A stretch of DNA of 43,999 nt from Nostoc sp. LEGE 12450 (GCF_015206895.1 NZ_JADEXU010000059.1:1-43999), one strand, 5' to 3'. Positions 1 to 7,851 are shown, numbered from the stretch's first letter. The notes: a model not told the origin generated them from the letters alone. Program-made: numbers and translations.

Positions 1-3
1 CCA

Positions 4-579
4 CTAACGCCTAGCATGATTCTGAGCGATCATTTGCTCTAGCAGTTCTTGGGAAACACAGCGACGTTCAGAACAATAAGCCATTAAGTTGACACCGTTC
101 ATCATTCGCACGGTACTAACCCTGACACGAAAATCATCAGTAATAAACCAACAACGTTCTTGACCTTGGTTATTGTCATAGTCAGTATCAATCGTCAGCA
201 CTCCATCATCGGCAAACCGATACTGGCTGACAACGGGAATGCTCTCAACATAGCCTTGGTTACGGATCAGTTTTCCAGAACGCCTCGTTTCGTCGGGAAT
301 ATCAACCAAAATGGCAGCATTATCATTAGGTAGCCTGGTGTCTAAGTTAGCCTGCCATGCAAAACTCGCACCACCTGTTGCTTTAGTTGGGTCTATGCCT
401 TGGTCTTTACAGACTTCTTGGACTTTAGGATCGTCCTTTTCCATGACTTTAACGATCAAATTCGACTGCCCAGACTCATCCGCCGCCGAGTCAAAATGGT
501 GAACGGAACGTTCCGTAAACCATGTACCCTCACTTTTACGGAAGAAGTCGATCATTGACAAGGGCGGTATTAGATGCAT
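4..579 (-). CDS. CpcS/CpeS-family phycobiliprotein lyase, CpcU-like
   Basis: 191-residue member of the CpcS/CpeS lipocalin-like bilin lyase family, which attaches phycocyanobilin or phycoerythrobilin to the Cys82-type site of phycobiliproteins. Seen: the N-terminal FFRKSEGTWFTERSVHHF block typical of the family, a central GKLIRNQGYVE segment, and a C-terminal CWFITDDFRVRVSTVR strand matching the CpeS encoded at 5 kb (RIWFATPNLRFRVATIK). The N-terminal wording looks more like CpcU than CpcS or CpeS, so it may act with a CpcS partner on phycocyanin or allophycocyanin; this is from memory of the family. An AGAGG lies 11 bases before the chosen ATG; an in-frame ATG nine codons in (MIDFF) could also be the start. 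Complete, with its stop at the window edge. Confidence 0.85.
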   Translation of the reverse strand: MHLIPPLSMIDFFRKSEGTWFTERSVHHFDSAADESGQSNLIVKVMEKDDPKVQEVCKDQGIDPTKATGGASFAWQANLDTRLPNDNAAILVDIPDETRRSGKLIRNQGYVESIPVVSQYRFADDGVLTIDTDYDNNQGQERCWFITDDFRVRVSTVRMMNGVNLMAYCSERRCVSQELLEQMIAQNHARR

Positions 580-695
580 CTGTTTTAAAACCTCTTTTTA
601 TCAAATTTTGCCGTTATTGAATACTGAACAATGAGATGAAGTCCCAATTTCGCTAAAGTGTAGAATAACTCCAAAAGTTATATTTTTATCAACTG

Positions 696-1520
696 ATGAC
701 AAATAGTGAAATTCAACTTATTACTAGCGAACGCCCCAGTCCAACTCCAGAAATATTAAAAGCCCTCAAAGCCGGAATCCCTGTGGATTGGGTCGATTTG
801 TACCAATTCAATCTCAAGGAAGTTGATTTACAACAAGCTAACTTGAGCAAAGCCAAGCTACTAGGAGCCGACCTCAGTGAGCTAGTCTTGAGTAATGCCG
901 ATTTGAGTGGCGCAGATTTGCGAGGCGCTAATCTGCAAGGAGCCGATTTGAGTGGGGCTAATTTGCAGGGAGCCTATTTAAACCGTGCGAACCTCCAACA
1001 AGCCAATCTCATCGGCGCAAATTTGGAAGGAGCCAAACTGCAAGTAGCACGTTATGATGCACATACGAAATGGCCCCAAGAATATAACTACAAAGCATCG
1101 GGAGCTGTAGGGCCGGGTGCTAATCTCAATGGTGCTTTTCTTAACACAGCCTCTTTACGAAACGCAGATTTACAAGGTGTGAATCTGCGTGGAGCCTACC
1201 TGAGTGGCGCTGACTTGACAGGAGCAAATTTGCAAGGTGCGGCTTTAAGTGGCGCTGATTTGACGAAAGCTTATTTGACTGGGGCTTGTTTGCGGAATGC
1301 TCGATTGACTGGAGCCGATTTGCGGGATGCAGACCTGCGAGCAACTGACCTCTCTGGTGCAGAGATGGAGCATCTTCAAAGTATCGCTGGTGCAGATTTT
1401 ACTTTAGCCCAAGGACTCACAGAAGCAACTAAAGCTATGCTTAAAAGCCGCCCATATTCAGAACTTGACGTTTGGAACGCCTACACTCGCATAACAACTC
1501 GTGAGAGTTTGAGTGCTTGA
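696..1520 (+). CDS. Pentapeptide-repeat protein
   Basis: 274 residues. From about residue 38 to 220 it is built of A(D/N)Lxx pentapeptides (for example ADLSGADLRGANLQGADL), interrupted around residues 125-145 by a non-repeat loop (YDAHTKWPQEYNYKASG). Such tracts fold as right-handed quadrilateral beta helices. The loop with a TKWP motif is frequent in cyanobacterial pentapeptide proteins. No signal peptide or membrane segment is visible, so a cytosolic protein is likely. The last 50 residues are not repetitive. Molecular role is unknown; its position beside lyase genes does not by itself imply a phycobilisome role. It is transcribed away from the lyase at 4-579, with about 115 bp between the two start codons. 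Confidence 0.85.
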   Translation: MTNSEIQLITSERPSPTPEILKALKAGIPVDWVDLYQFNLKEVDLQQANLSKAKLLGADLSELVLSNADLSGADLRGANLQGADLSGANLQGAYLNRANLQQANLIGANLEGAKLQVARYDAHTKWPQEYNYKASGAVGPGANLNGAFLNTASLRNADLQGVNLRGAYLSGADLTGANLQGAALSGADLTKAYLTGACLRNARLTGADLRDADLRATDLSGAEMEHLQSIAGADFTLAQGLTEATKAMLKSRPYSELDVWNAYTRITTRESLSA

Positions 1521-1708
1521 TCGTGGCAATTTTAGATTTTAGATTTGGGATATCAATATCAAGTTCGCTTAATTACTTGATAATTCAAAACTCTCCGCGT
1601 CAGCCGTCATTACAAGTACTTATCCGAACATGGTATGAGTGCAAGACGCGCTCCTAGTGGGCTAAATAAATCTAAAATCCAAAATTTTTTTGTTGTTCTG
1701 TAGTGACT

Positions 1709-1909
1709 TTACAACAGTTGCCAGTTCTTTTTTAAGAGCGCTAAAAACGTAGCGTATCCTTCAGAAAAACCCGGTGGATCGGGTAAAGCATATTGGGGAA
1801 ATTCTTTATACGATCGCCAGGCTTCCGAAGCTTTATGCCGCAAATGTAAAGCAGATTCTGAGGAACCTGGTGGTCGCCAAGTCATTTGACCAGTTTGTAT
1901 CTCAGTCAC
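1709..1909 (-). CDS. Small hypothetical protein, 66 aa
   Basis: GTG-started reading frame of 66 codons with a very good ribosome-binding site: AGGAGG five bases before the GTG. The peptide is soluble, rich in aromatic residues and prolines (TGQMTWRPPGSSESALHLRH, then a FPQYALPDPPGF segment) and looks like real protein. The same frame stays open about 28 codons upstream of the GTG to a TGA, and that upstream peptide (RKYQLFRDEEAFVTEIQTG) also looks protein-like. The locus could therefore be the 3' end of a longer, broken gene. Not recognised as any named family. Confidence 0.5.
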   Translation of the reverse strand: MTEIQTGQMTWRPPGSSESALHLRHKASEAWRSYKEFPQYALPDPPGFSEGYATFLALLKKNWQLL

Positions 1910-2054
1910 AAATGCCTCCTCATCTCGAAAAAGTTGATATTTTCTTCCAGATTTTGGCAGATTACTTGGGTGTTTTGGTCAAATTTAAGGTAAAAAACAT
2001 CTTGCCTATTGTTAAAATAAATCTTATCACAAGATTCGGCACAAACCCATATCG

Positions 2055-2717
2055 CTATTGTGGCAACAAGTCTTCTAAAGCAGCTGCGACAACTCGGTGA
2101 TCCTCATCCTGTCTAAGTTGGTTCAGGGCTGCTTTTGCTTCCGGCTCGTCAAAGCGTTTGAGGGCATAACTAACTCGCACGCGCATCCGCCAAGATTCAT
2201 CATTCACTAACGTTAGTATTTGGGATAGTGCCGCAGTATGTTGGCTAGAATCAGCTAGTAAACCGAGTCCATCAACAGAGGATTCCTGAACTGTGAAATC
2301 TTCATCTTTTAAACCTTGAACGCAGATATCAAATAGCTCTTCAGGACAATTCATTTCAGCGATCGCAGCTAAAATGCTCCGCTTAACTAGCCAATGGTCA
2401 TCTTGATAAAATGCCATAACTAGATGAGAAACTGCGACTCTACCAAATAGCGACAAAGAATTGGCCGCCTCAGCTCGTACATTGGGGGTATCGTCAAATT
2501 TCATAATTTGCATCAAAGCAGCAAAGGATTCTGCTGATTGTTGATTACCCAAACCCCTGGCTACAAAAGAACGCACCAAAAATTCTGAGTCATGAAGTTT
2601 ACTTGCTAAAAGAGGAACTGCAACTTCTGATTCATAATCATTGAGGGCTGCGATCGCCTTCAAACGAGAGTGAAAATCTGGGTTCTTCAGTTCAGTTTGG
2701 ATTTGATCGATTTTCAT
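2055..2717 (-). CDS. HEAT-repeat protein, possible phycobilin lyase-family or chaperone-like
   Basis: 220 residues made almost wholly of HEAT/PBS-lyase-type repeats: about six alpha-hairpins of 30 residues with the pattern VRxxAAxxL (for example NVRAEAANSLSLFG, WRMRVRVSYALKRF, EDHRVVAAALEDL). This architecture is shared by CpcE/CpcF/CpeY/CpeZ lyase subunits, NblB-like proteins and IaiH-type repeat proteins. Sequence alone does not tell which. Its start is 100 bp from that of a phycobiliprotein-like gene transcribed the other way, so a role in bilin or phycobilisome handling is a reasonable inference, not shown. The intergenic gap carries a HIP1 octamer. Complete, no lesions seen. Confidence 0.8.
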   Translation of the reverse strand: MKIDQIQTELKNPDFHSRLKAIAALNDYESEVAVPLLASKLHDSEFLVRSFVARGLGNQQSAESFAALMQIMKFDDTPNVRAEAANSLSLFGRVAVSHLVMAFYQDDHWLVKRSILAAIAEMNCPEELFDICVQGLKDEDFTVQESSVDGLGLLADSSQHTAALSQILTLVNDESWRMRVRVSYALKRFDEPEAKAALNQLRQDEDHRVVAAALEDLLPQ

Positions 2718-2817
2718 AGGTGCATTTGGTAGAGCTATCTTTACTTTATTTTACAGATGTCAAAAAATAGCGATCGCATTTGGGAAGATTTAACGCAATA
2801 CCCTAAACTCTTAACCA

Positions 2818-3399
2818 ATGACTCAATTAAGCGAAACCGTCAAAGAATTAATCGCCAAAGCTAGAATTATCAGCTTTGCTGAGTGGGATAAGTCCCATTC
2901 CAAAGCAGCGATTGCCATATTTCAAGCTGCGGATGATGCTTTTCGTTATCTGAGCGACGAAGATTTATTACAGATTCAAACCAAGTCATCCGATAATTCT
3001 GAGTTGATTCCTGTTGCTGTGTTGTTACGCGATCGCGCCGCCGAAATTGTTGATGAAGCTAGAGAGCAGGTTTTGACGACCTATCCTGAAATCATCCAGC
3101 CTGGAGGTGGTCTTTATCCACCTGAACGCGCCCAAGCTTGCTGGCGAGATTTTTGGCATTTTCTCCGTTGTATTACTTATGGCATAGCAGGTGGACACGC
3201 TGACTATACAAATCCCACAGGACTGCACTATATGAACTTACTCTATCAGGAATTACAAGTTCCATTAGATGCAATGCTCTTAGGTTTAAAAAGCATTAAA
3301 GCTGCTAGTTTGAAACGCTGCCCAGCCAATCAGCAAGAAATTCTTAATCCCTATTTTGACCATTTAATCACCCAACTGGCTACTTTTCAAGTTCGGTAA
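2818..3399 (+). CDS. Phycobilisome-protein-like (divergent phycobiliprotein fold)
   Basis: 193 residues resembling the globin-like phycobiliprotein family but longer and divergent. The strongest sign is ACWRDFWHFLRCITYGIAGG around residues 107-126. It lines up with the bilin-binding block of phycobiliproteins (C-x-R-D-x-x-x-x-L-R-x-x-T-Y), placing C108 at the classical Cys84 position, R110-D111 at the conserved pair that holds the bilin, and TYG at the following helix. Helix A-like material precedes it. No second bilin-binding Cys is obvious. It could be a bilin-binding sensor or scavenger, or a non-chromophoric phycobilisome accessory. The divergent HEAT-repeat neighbour could be its chromophorylation or assembly partner; this is inference. 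Confidence 0.75.
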   Translation: MTQLSETVKELIAKARIISFAEWDKSHSKAAIAIFQAADDAFRYLSDEDLLQIQTKSSDNSELIPVAVLLRDRAAEIVDEAREQVLTTYPEIIQPGGGLYPPERAQACWRDFWHFLRCITYGIAGGHADYTNPTGLHYMNLLYQELQVPLDAMLLGLKSIKAASLKRCPANQQEILNPYFDHLITQLATFQVR

Positions 3400-4057
3400 G
3401 GTAAGTGAGCGTGAATAATTCAAGGTTTTTGGTCACGGCTAGAGTTGCTTACTAAGAACCAATTTAATTGAATTTACATTACGTAATATAGTTTGATTTA
3501 TTCTTGCCCACTTACCAAAATTAACTTTGGTGAATCAGCACTATAAATACTCTTGCTCAAGGGAAAACAACAATAGGATCGCCTGCATCCCAATTTCAAA
3601 TCAAATTCTAAAAACAAGCTTAAATTTATCTAAAGTATTATCTAACTTCACAAAAATTAATAAATATGGTTTCGGCATCGTATCAGAATGTGTAAAGGCA
3701 TTTGATGTAAAAACTTAAATAATTAAAACTAATAAGGATTTAAGGTCTCTATGACCTCTCCTTTTTCACAAAGATGTAAAGTTTTTTAACATCTGCTGAA
3801 TTCCTTCTCATAAAAAAATCTACTTGTTAACTGGGAGATAGTTTGAATAGCTTTTAGACCAGCATCATGATTAGGGTTTGCTCAATTCTGCCGTCAGTTG
3901 TCATACAGAAAGATATCTAACGCACTTAAAAAAAATAAAGTTTTACAAATGCTAGTCAGTAGCAAAAATAACTGACAACTGAGGCTAAATTCTACCAATT
4001 ATGGGGTTAGGATACTCAAAAATTTCATTTAATTCGCGTTTTTAAGGAGATACTTCA
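3400..4057. other. Gene-free upstream region of the cpeESTR operon
   Basis: About 660 bp of AT-rich DNA with no convincing gene; a 63-codon frame at 3527-3718 has no ribosome-binding site and an unlikely composition. It presumably holds the promoter for the phycoerythrin operon. A perfect 10-bp inverted repeat (TCAGTTGTCA at 3894-3903, TGACAACTGA at 3973-3982) brackets the likely promoter or leader. A strong ribosome-binding site AAGGAG sits at 4044-4049 before cpeE. I saw no obvious direct-repeat light box. Confidence 0.6.
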
Positions 4058-4816
4058 ATGTCACTATGGGCTATTGATTCACCTAATGTTGAACTGCGTC
4101 CGAATACCAGCGAAAGTGAATTACAAACACTGATTCGGGCAGTTTACAAACAGGTTTTGGGGAATGCTCACTTGCTAGAAAGTGAGCGCCTAGCTACTGC
4201 TGAATCGCAATTGCGCGATCGCAAAATCAGCGTCCGCGAATTCGTCAACACCGTTGCGAAATCAGAACTCTATCAATCTCTGTTTTTCAGTTCTTCTTCC
4301 CAATATCGGTTCATTGAACTAAACTTCAAACACCTGCTAGGTCGTGCTCCTGCCGATCAAGCAGAAATCGCCGAACACGTTCGCATCTACAACGAACAGG
4401 GCTACGATGCTGAAATCGAATCCTATATCGATAGCCAAGAGTATCAGCAGAATTTTGGCGAGAATATTGTTCCTTATCCTCGCAGCACTAGCTCCCAAAT
4501 AGGAATTAAGAATGTTACCTTTAACCGCACCTTTACCTTATTGAGAGGAGTAGCAAGCAGCGATAGCGATCGCAAAGCCAAACTGATCAGCGATATAGGT
4601 GCAAATTTACCTACATCCATCAAGCGTCCCGTTGCTGGTTCTAGTGTAAGCAGCACCGGCAAACGCTTCTTGATTAAGGCAGTCAAAGGTTCAGGTAATC
4701 TCCGTACTCGTGTGGGCAACCTTGAATATGTAGTTAACTACAACCAACTGTCTGGACAAGTGCAAAACATTCATAGAACGGGCGGCAAAATCATCAGTAT
4801 TACTGAAGTTGCTTAA
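4058..4816 (+). CDS. cpeE: Phycobilisome rod linker, phycoerythrin-associated (CpeE-type)
   Basis: 252-residue rod linker. An N-terminal PBS-linker domain spans about residues 10-180, with the hallmark ELQTLIRAVYKQVLGN, SVREFVNTVAKSELY, RFIELNFKHLLGRAP and YIDSQEYQQNFGENIVPY segments. A C-terminal CpcD-type domain covers about residues 205-250 (FLIKAVKGS ... YVVNYNQLSGQVQNIHRTGGKI). This two-domain order is that of CpeC/CpeD/CpeE/PecC/CpcC linkers, which join and tune hexameric discs. The call as CpeE rests on gene order: in Fremyella the operon is cpeC-D-E-S-T-R, and here this gene directly precedes cpeS, cpeT and cpeR. The cpeC and cpeD genes are not in this window. Start supported by AAGGAG eight bases upstream. 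Confidence 0.85.
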   Translation: MSLWAIDSPNVELRPNTSESELQTLIRAVYKQVLGNAHLLESERLATAESQLRDRKISVREFVNTVAKSELYQSLFFSSSSQYRFIELNFKHLLGRAPADQAEIAEHVRIYNEQGYDAEIESYIDSQEYQQNFGENIVPYPRSTSSQIGIKNVTFNRTFTLLRGVASSDSDRKAKLISDIGANLPTSIKRPVAGSSVSSTGKRFLIKAVKGSGNLRTRVGNLEYVVNYNQLSGQVQNIHRTGGKIISITEVA

Positions 4817-4827
4817 GTAGATGAATG

Positions 4828-4882
4828 GGGAGTCAGGAGTGGGAGGAGGATAATAACTTCTAACTCCCTACTCCTAACTCCC
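4828..4882. repeat. Heptamer-repeat hairpin between cpeE and cpeS
   Basis: The right arm is a short tandem run of heptamers (TAACTCC, CTACTCC, TAACTCC, CTACTC). The left arm (GGGAGTCAGGAGTGGGAG at 4828-4845) is nearly its reverse complement (4864-4882), giving a long imperfect stem with about 18 bases in the loop. No T-run follows, so it is not a classic terminator; it could attenuate transcription or protect the upstream mRNA. The same class of heptamer repeat recurs at 40162-40197. Confidence 0.65.
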
Positions 4883-5030
4883 TACTCAGTACAGGCCAAA
4901 CGCCCCGATACCGCTAACAGCACTCCCAAGTGCAGTTGTAGTCAAGGAAGCTAGTATATAGACTGGGAGAATAACTATTTAGCCAAGATATCTTTTGGAT
5001 TGTAAGCTACTTTTTAAAATCACTTTTCTA

Positions 5031-5567
5031 ATGGAAATTACTGAATTCTTTGAACTTTCAATTGGACGATGGCGATCGCAACGTAGCGGTCATCATTTGG
5101 CATTCGCTCACTTTGAACAAGTGCTGTCTAACATTGACATTGAGTCTCTATCCACCGACGATCCGGCGGTACTAGCAATTTGTCAATTGTATGACACCGA
5201 CCCCAGCAGTATCACTCACCCCTTTCGGATGACTTGGAAAGGTGAGTCAGACTGGGACGATAAACCAATCTCTGGTAGTACCGTGCTGGTGCCAATTCCA
5301 GATATAGAAAATCCTTCTAGAGGAAAACTCTTACGCGACCAAGGATACGCTGAGACAATCCCCGCAGTGGGTAAATACCACTTGAGTGAAGATGGTATTT
5401 TTACCCTGCTGACAGAGTATGAACACGCTGCTGCTGAAGAGCGAATTTGGTTTGCTACACCAAATCTGCGATTTCGGGTAGCGACAATTAAAACCAGTGA
5501 TGGTAAAGGTGTGACAACAGCTTCCTTTTCTTCAGAGATTCGCTCTTTGTCTAGTTCAACCAGTTAG
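5031..5567 (+). CDS. cpeS: Phycoerythrobilin lyase CpeS
   Basis: 178 residues starting at the ATG of MEITEFFELSIGRWRSQRSG. A longer frame opens at a TTG at 4995, but the ATG start matches the family N-terminus exactly. CpcS/CpeS fold: WRSQRSGHHLAF near the N-terminus, GKLLRDQGYAETIP in the middle, then RIWFATPNLRFRVATIK. In the family, CpeS attaches phycoerythrobilin to Cys82 of the phycoerythrin beta subunit. It lies second in the cpeE-cpeS-cpeT-cpeR order known from chromatically adapting cyanobacteria, 214 bp after cpeE and 57 bp before cpeT. About 40 percent of its conserved blocks recur in the lyase at 4-579, its paralogue. Confidence 0.9.
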   Translation: MEITEFFELSIGRWRSQRSGHHLAFAHFEQVLSNIDIESLSTDDPAVLAICQLYDTDPSSITHPFRMTWKGESDWDDKPISGSTVLVPIPDIENPSRGKLLRDQGYAETIPAVGKYHLSEDGIFTLLTEYEHAAAEERIWFATPNLRFRVATIKTSDGKGVTTASFSSEIRSLSSSTS

Positions 5568-5624
5568 TAATATCAGGTTAAAACATAGAAGGAATCATCT
5601 AGTTTGTCACTACTGAGGTTGAAT

Positions 5625-6254
5625 ATGACAATAGCACCCAGTGAATCTAGCACCAACGCTAGTGATTTGCTCACCTTAGCCTGTTGGATGGCAGGAGATT
5701 TTAGCAACTACAAGCAATCTTTTGCAAATCCCCAACTTTACGCCCACATTCACATTTTTTTCCGTCCTTTACCGATTGAATTTTTTTCTGCCATCGGTTT
5801 TTATTCAGAACAAGCTTATGACCACGATTTATGGACACCCTACCGCCAAGGAGTACATAGACTGGTAGATTGTGGCGATCGCATTTATATCGAAAATTAC
5901 AGCTTGAAAGACCAGATGCTTTATGCCGGTGCGGCTCGTGAATTAGATATCCTCAAAACCATCACCCCAGATTGCATCGAACGGCGTTATAACTGTTCGA
6001 TGGTTTTTCAACGAGAGGGTGAAATGTTTCGGGGTAGCGTGGAACCGGGGAATCAATGTCTGATTAACCGCAATGGCTGCCAGACATATCTAGTCAGCGA
6101 CGTAGAAATAACCGAGCATACTTGGATAAGTCTAGATAAAGGTATGGATATTGAAACCCACAAGCAGATATGGGGGTCAACTGCTGGGCCTTTGCGATTT
6201 GAAAAACGGGAAAGTTTTGCTGATGAATTACTTGCAGTGAGAGCATTATGTTGA
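5625..6254 (+). CDS. cpeT: Phycoerythrobilin lyase CpeT
   Basis: 209 residues of the CpcT/CpeT lyase family, which attach bilin to the Cys153/165-type site of beta subunits; CpeT acts on phycoerythrin. The ATG at 5625 has GAGG six bases upstream and is preferred over an upstream in-frame TTG at 5604. Family marks: LACWMAGDFSNYKQSFANP at the N-terminus, AHIHIFFRPLP, EQAYDHDLWTPYR, then YNCSMVFQREGEMFRGSVEP and TWISLDKGMDIETHKQIWGS. The paralogue at 14757-15350 shows the same blocks. Overlaps the start of the next gene at its TGA, indicating translational coupling with cpeR. Confidence 0.9.
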   Translation: MTIAPSESSTNASDLLTLACWMAGDFSNYKQSFANPQLYAHIHIFFRPLPIEFFSAIGFYSEQAYDHDLWTPYRQGVHRLVDCGDRIYIENYSLKDQMLYAGAARELDILKTITPDCIERRYNCSMVFQREGEMFRGSVEPGNQCLINRNGCQTYLVSDVEITEHTWISLDKGMDIETHKQIWGSTAGPLRFEKRESFADELLAVRALC

Positions 6255-6586
6255 TTCAGCTTGAATCTGTTAAATATAAAATGTTACCTCCACAGGCTGA
6301 AAAAAAGATGCGCTGTTGGATTCGTAGCCGCCACTTGATTTGCTCCGGTAACTTTTTTATATTCGAGACATTAGAATATACGACCATTGAAAGATTCTCT
6401 CAATGTGTCGCTTCTTTAGGAGGAACAGTAATATCCGTTGACCCCATTAATAAAATCTGGATGGGCGATCATCGCCAAGTAATTTTATATCAGGCTAAAG
6501 CTAGTTTACATACTCCTCATCATACTTTGAAACAATACTGGATAAAATACGGTGGTTTCTACACTAGATTTGATGAGCGTGCTTAG
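6248..6586 (+). CDS. cpeR: CpeR, activator of phycoerythrin expression
   Basis: CpeR is a small regulator needed for expression of phycoerythrin genes, with a fold related to PP2C-like or ssDNA-binding proposals but no classical helix-turn-helix. The conserved body runs from MLPPQAEKKMRCWIRSRHLI through FFIFETLEYTTIERFSQCV, INKIWMGDHRQVILYQAK and QYWIKYGGFYTRFDERA. Two starts are possible: the ATG at 6248 (112 aa, overlapping the cpeT stop) or the ATG at 6281, which gives the 101-aa form that matches the family N-terminus as I recall it. Neither has a strong ribosome-binding site, consistent with coupling to cpeT. Last gene of the operon. Confidence 0.88.
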   Translation: MLIQLESVKYKMLPPQAEKKMRCWIRSRHLICSGNFFIFETLEYTTIERFSQCVASLGGTVISVDPINKIWMGDHRQVILYQAKASLHTPHHTLKQYWIKYGGFYTRFDERA

Positions 6587-6646
6587 AGTGACTTTCCTAC
6601 GGAAATCCTTCTGACATTTGAATTTTAAATAATCCCCAAGGGGGTT

Positions 6647-6719
6647 GACGGCTAATTGTTAATGTTTAATTGCTAATTATTTACTATGATTAGTTGTTAC
6701 TTATTAACAGTTAGCCGTC
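6647..6719. repeat. Long inverted repeat downstream of cpeR
   Basis: GACGGCTAATTGTTAA at 6647-6662 pairs with TTAACAGTTAGCCGTC at 6704-6719 (15 of 16 positions, the mismatch being a G-T type), enclosing 41 AT-rich bases. No T-run follows. Could be a processing or stability element at the end of the cpe transcript, or a small foldback element. Confidence 0.6.
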
Positions 6720-6844
6720 TAAGTTTGTTATAAAGACGTGCTGTACAAAAGAATCCAATACTGCATAGGTTTTTCCTAACAAATAAATTGTTATTAAGCT
6801 AAAAATATTTTAATTTGCATCCTCAAAAAAATGAATCTCTTGTG

Positions 6845-6865
6845 GGGCGGGCATCTTGCCCGCCC
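6845..6865. repeat. GGGCGGGC palindromic repeat
   Basis: Perfect 8-bp stem GGGCGGGC / GCCCGCCC with a 5-base loop ATCTT. Its GC richness contrasts with the surrounding AT-rich DNA, and it has the look of a dispersed Nostoc-type palindromic repeat. No T-run follows. Confidence 0.6.
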
Positions 6866-6926
6866 TGATTGTGCAAATTAAATACGCGACAGCTTAATCA
6901 TTCTTTGACGGTAAATAAACCTGCTC

Positions 6927-6956
6927 TGTAGGCGCAATTCATGAATTGCTCCTACA
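6927..6956. repeat. Dispersed palindrome with GCAATTCATGAATTGC core
   Basis: Outer arms TGTAGG and CCTACA flank a perfect 16-bp palindrome GCAATTCATGAATTGC, with one unpaired position each side. A second copy with the same inner palindrome but different paired arms lies at 40039-40069. Confidence 0.7.
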
Positions 6957-7330
6957 ATATGTATTTTAAGTAGTCTATGCAAAAAATTATACAAATATAC
7001 ATAAATTGAAATTTTCTCTAATTGATGGTGCAATGTTTACGATGCGCTACGCCTAAGCAGGCTTTTTTATGTCCCAAAGCACCACACCTTATGCAATATT
7101 AATTAACGACAACAAGAAAAAACTAAATCTTTTATTACAAACCATCACTAAATCCTTTGAGTAACTATTAATTTTTCATGAGAGTAAAATCTATAACCGA
7201 TAAATACATTTAAGTACAGATAAAATAATATTCGTGTTTGATTGATAAGTATTTGGCAATTTGGCAGCTACTGATTAGAGTATTTTGATATATTGCAGAA
7301 ATTACCAAGATGTTTTTACTTTTTATACAG

Positions 7331-7356
7331 AAGACGGGCGTTAGCCCGTCTTTTTT
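7331..7356 (+). terminator. Strong intrinsic terminator
   Basis: Perfect 9-bp stem AAGACGGGC / GCCCGTCTT, loop GTTA, running into six Ts. No gene ends within 700 bp upstream, so it probably terminates an unannotated transcript or remaining cpe read-through. Confidence 0.8.
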
Positions 7357-7557
7357 GTTGTTAATTGTTTGGCATTTTGACATTCAATTATAATTAAGCT
7401 GTGATATATTAGCTAGAATGCAAATGATTGAAACATTAAGAATAAGCTCAACTAGCATTCTTTCTGTTCATATTATTTGTTTGTCTTACAACCTATTAAG
7501 TTTTATTTGTGCTGTTTTTTGCATATTCCAAGGTGTATTGCCACTTTCAAGCTATTT

Positions 7558-7590
7558 AGACGGGATAAACTATCCCGTCTTTTATTTTGT
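7558..7590 (+). terminator. Strong intrinsic terminator
   Basis: Perfect 10-bp stem AGACGGGATA / TATCCCGTCT, loop AAC, followed by TTTATTTTG. Its outer bases (AGACGGG / CCCGTCT) are the same as in the terminator 220 bp upstream while the inner stem differs, suggesting a duplicated or related unit. Confidence 0.8.
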
Positions 7591-7670
7591 TTACTAGTTG
7601 GAAAAATTGCTTTCATGCAAGTTTTGCATGTAAAAATATTTTGAGTTGTTTTACTATCTTTAATATCTAA

Positions 7671-7711
7671 ATTAATCTGCCATAGCTTCTAACATCTGGC
7701 AGATTAATTTT
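7671..7711 (+). terminator. Hairpin, probable terminator
   Basis: Perfect 12-bp stem ATTAATCTGCCA / TGGCAGATTAAT with a 14-base loop, followed by a short TTT run. Weaker T-tract than its neighbours, so it could instead be a processing structure. Confidence 0.6.
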
Positions 7712-7851
7712 CTGTTTGAGGTATTCAATGATACTAGAAAAATATCCTATCAGGTTTGAGGATATTTGCACACATCCTATAGGAAGATGCCCTATGAATA
7801 TAATAATGAGTAAATTAATTCGGGATGTTGTTATGCACTGGATTTATATAG

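Noticed and set aside
1774..2100. 108-codon plus-strand frame overlapping the end of the HEAT-repeat gene
   Set aside because: It is antisense to both the HEAT-repeat gene and the small minus-strand gene, which have better codon use and start signals.
3527..3718. 63-codon frame upstream of cpeE
   Set aside because: Lys/Asn/Ile-rich composition expected from AT-rich DNA, no ribosome-binding site, and it lies in the presumed promoter region.
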